Assembly: GCA_038874435.1 (NCBI GenBank)
Contig: JAVZCK010000005.1
Coordinates: forward strand, 1-64,000
Length of the DNA: 64,000 nt
Direction of reading: 5' to 3'
Source of the DNA: Thermoplasmata archaeon
Lineage (GTDB): Archaea; Thermoplasmatota; Thermoplasmata; Lutacidiplasmatales; SKW197
Positions 63,354 through 64,000 of this stretch are shown here, piece after piece. The notes beneath the pieces were generated by a model that did not search any database, was not told the DNA's origin, and worked only from the letters and a program-made list of their open reading frames with translations. A program made the translations under genes and the position numbers. How positions within the stretch are numbered: the first letter of the stretch is position 1; each line of letters starts with the position of its first letter.

Positions 63354-63551
63354 ATGGCTGAAACCTCTATCTCAAGAAAGATTGTCTTTGCTGGCTATGG
63401 TCTGCTTTTCCTGTTAGGGCTCACCTTTTATATCTGCTGGAGCCTGGCTTATAACACCTGGACAGATGTGGGTGTTTATGCGGTCTCAGCAACCCTGATG
63501 GGCTTTGGCATCGTTGGGATGTTGCTTTATCGTGGAGAAAGAAAGGAGTGA
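63354..63551 (+). CDS. Small membrane protein with two helices
   Basis: 65 residues with two hydrophobic helices (about 9-29 and 38-57) and a short charged tail (RGERKE). No family is recognised. The well-spaced TATA box supports it as a real gene. Its stop lies 1 nt from the end of the convergent dNTPase-like gene. Confidence 0.6.
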   Translation: MAETSISRKIVFAGYGLLFLLGLTFYICWSLAYNTWTDVGVYAVSATLMGFGIVGMLLYRGERKE

Positions 63552-63552
63552 A

Positions 63553-64000
63553 TCACACAATTGGTTTTGGAATGTAGAGTTTCTCAAAGATAGCGATAGC
63601 CATGTCATCTGTAAGTGAGGCAACATAATCTCTTACTTTTTCTGGGTTTGTTGTGCTCACCAAATACTGCTCGCTCATCCCCTTCAGGAAAGAAAGGATT
63701 GAGCCAGAACCTTCATATCCAAGCGTGTTTGCCCTCCTTCTGAACTCCTCAATGTTCTGTCGCAGAATTGTAAGGCGAACTCCGTCGATTGCCGAGATTA
63801 TTGTCTGCTTAACTTTTTCAATTGAAAGCTGGGAAATCTTCTCCCGCAGCATTTCTCTTTCTCCAGGCTCATGGATAACCTTCTCTACAAAATCCTCAGA
63901 GAACTTCGCCAAAATTCCTGCACGAAAATCCTCTAGCTCGCCAAGTGTAAATCTCATCAGATATTTCACGAGCAAAGTGTGCAACTCTTTCTCACTTGCA
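63553..64000 (-). CDS. C-terminal part of an HD-domain dNTPase-like protein, cut by the window edge
   Basis: The minus-strand frame is open from the right edge to 63553, giving about 149 residues of the C-terminus. The end, VRDYVASLTDDMAIAIFEKL, resembles the C-terminal helix of dGTPase-type HD hydrolases (DYIAGMTD-x-x-A-x-x-x-F). The HD metal motif itself would lie outside the window. The apparent start at 63984 is an internal TTG, so the gene is truncated by the window only. Other HD phosphohydrolases remain possible. Confidence 0.5.
   Translation of the reverse strand, partial: ASEKELHTLLVKYLMRFTLGELEDFRAGILAKFSEDFVEKVIHEPGEREMLREKISQLSIEKVKQTIISAIDGVRLTILRQNIEEFRRRANTLGYEGSGSILSFLKGMSEQYLVSTTNPEKVRDYVASLTDDMAIAIFEKLYIPKPIV

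Overview
The window comes from an archaeal chromosome, most likely a euryarchaeal Thermoplasmatota relative. That placement is an inference from gene content; no rRNA is present to test it. Archaeal markers are ribosomal protein L10e (uL16), aIF5B, A-type ATP synthase subunit D, diphthine synthase, an archaeal CoaD, a cis-prenyltransferase, two tRNA genes with introns at position 37/38, and TATA boxes about 26 nt upstream of many start codons (leaderless transcripts). DUF835, DUF373, STAND-ATPase/TPR and CARDB/DUF2341 exoproteins fit the same group. Coding density is high and many genes overlap by 1-4 nt.

Layout. 1-519: left-edge fragment of a DDE transposase. 653-9011 (minus): a long possible operon, transcribed in the order MEMO-like protein, M24 peptidase, DUF2116, CoaD-DUF84 fusion, MFS transporter, DUF373 membrane protein, second MFS transporter, HhH-containing radical SAM protein. 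9032: a palindromic TATA box shared with the divergent glycogen synthase, followed by an AT-rich methyltransferase. 11260-14524 (minus): L10e, then a cyclic amidohydrolase and an 8-oxoguanine-deaminase-like enzyme. 14622-22109: a secreted clostripain-like protease facing a three-gene pilin-like module that ends in a 1374-residue protein. 22116-26465 (minus): CPA1 antiporter, transglutaminase with a RING-like tail, class II LysRS.

26566-36505: STAND/TPR ATPase with a small partner, GalT, diphthine synthase, a PfkB sugar kinase with a ferredoxin domain inserted inside the kinase fold, MazG plus a COG1856 radical SAM protein, CPA2 antiporter, DUF2240 and a HisA-like barrel. 36539-44425: intron-containing tRNA-Gly(CCC), a zinc-ribbon/HhH protein, Rad3-like helicase, aIF5B, subunit D, a membrane protein and a winged-helix STAND ATPase. 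44718-54873: smc-scpA-scpB followed by a 1653-residue membrane-anchored protein with a cytoplasmic HhH domain and a very large, partly glycine-rich exterior. 54795-58336: GNAT, cis-prenyltransferase, tRNA-Gln(TTG) with a 190-nt multi-hairpin intron, and malic enzyme. 58489-64000: an Ig-like surface protein, DUF835 protein, small wHTH-like protein, STAND/TPR ATPase, a small membrane protein, and the C-terminal part of an HD-type dNTPase-like protein at the right edge.

The points most worth following up are the kinase-ferredoxin fusion, the palindrome-built tRNA intron, the HhH exoprotein behind smc-scpAB, the transglutaminase-RING protein and the pilin-like module. No CRISPR array, rRNA or complete insertion sequence was seen. 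No gene-free stretch exceeds 300 bases; the longest, 44426-44717, holds two promoters and the smc leader.
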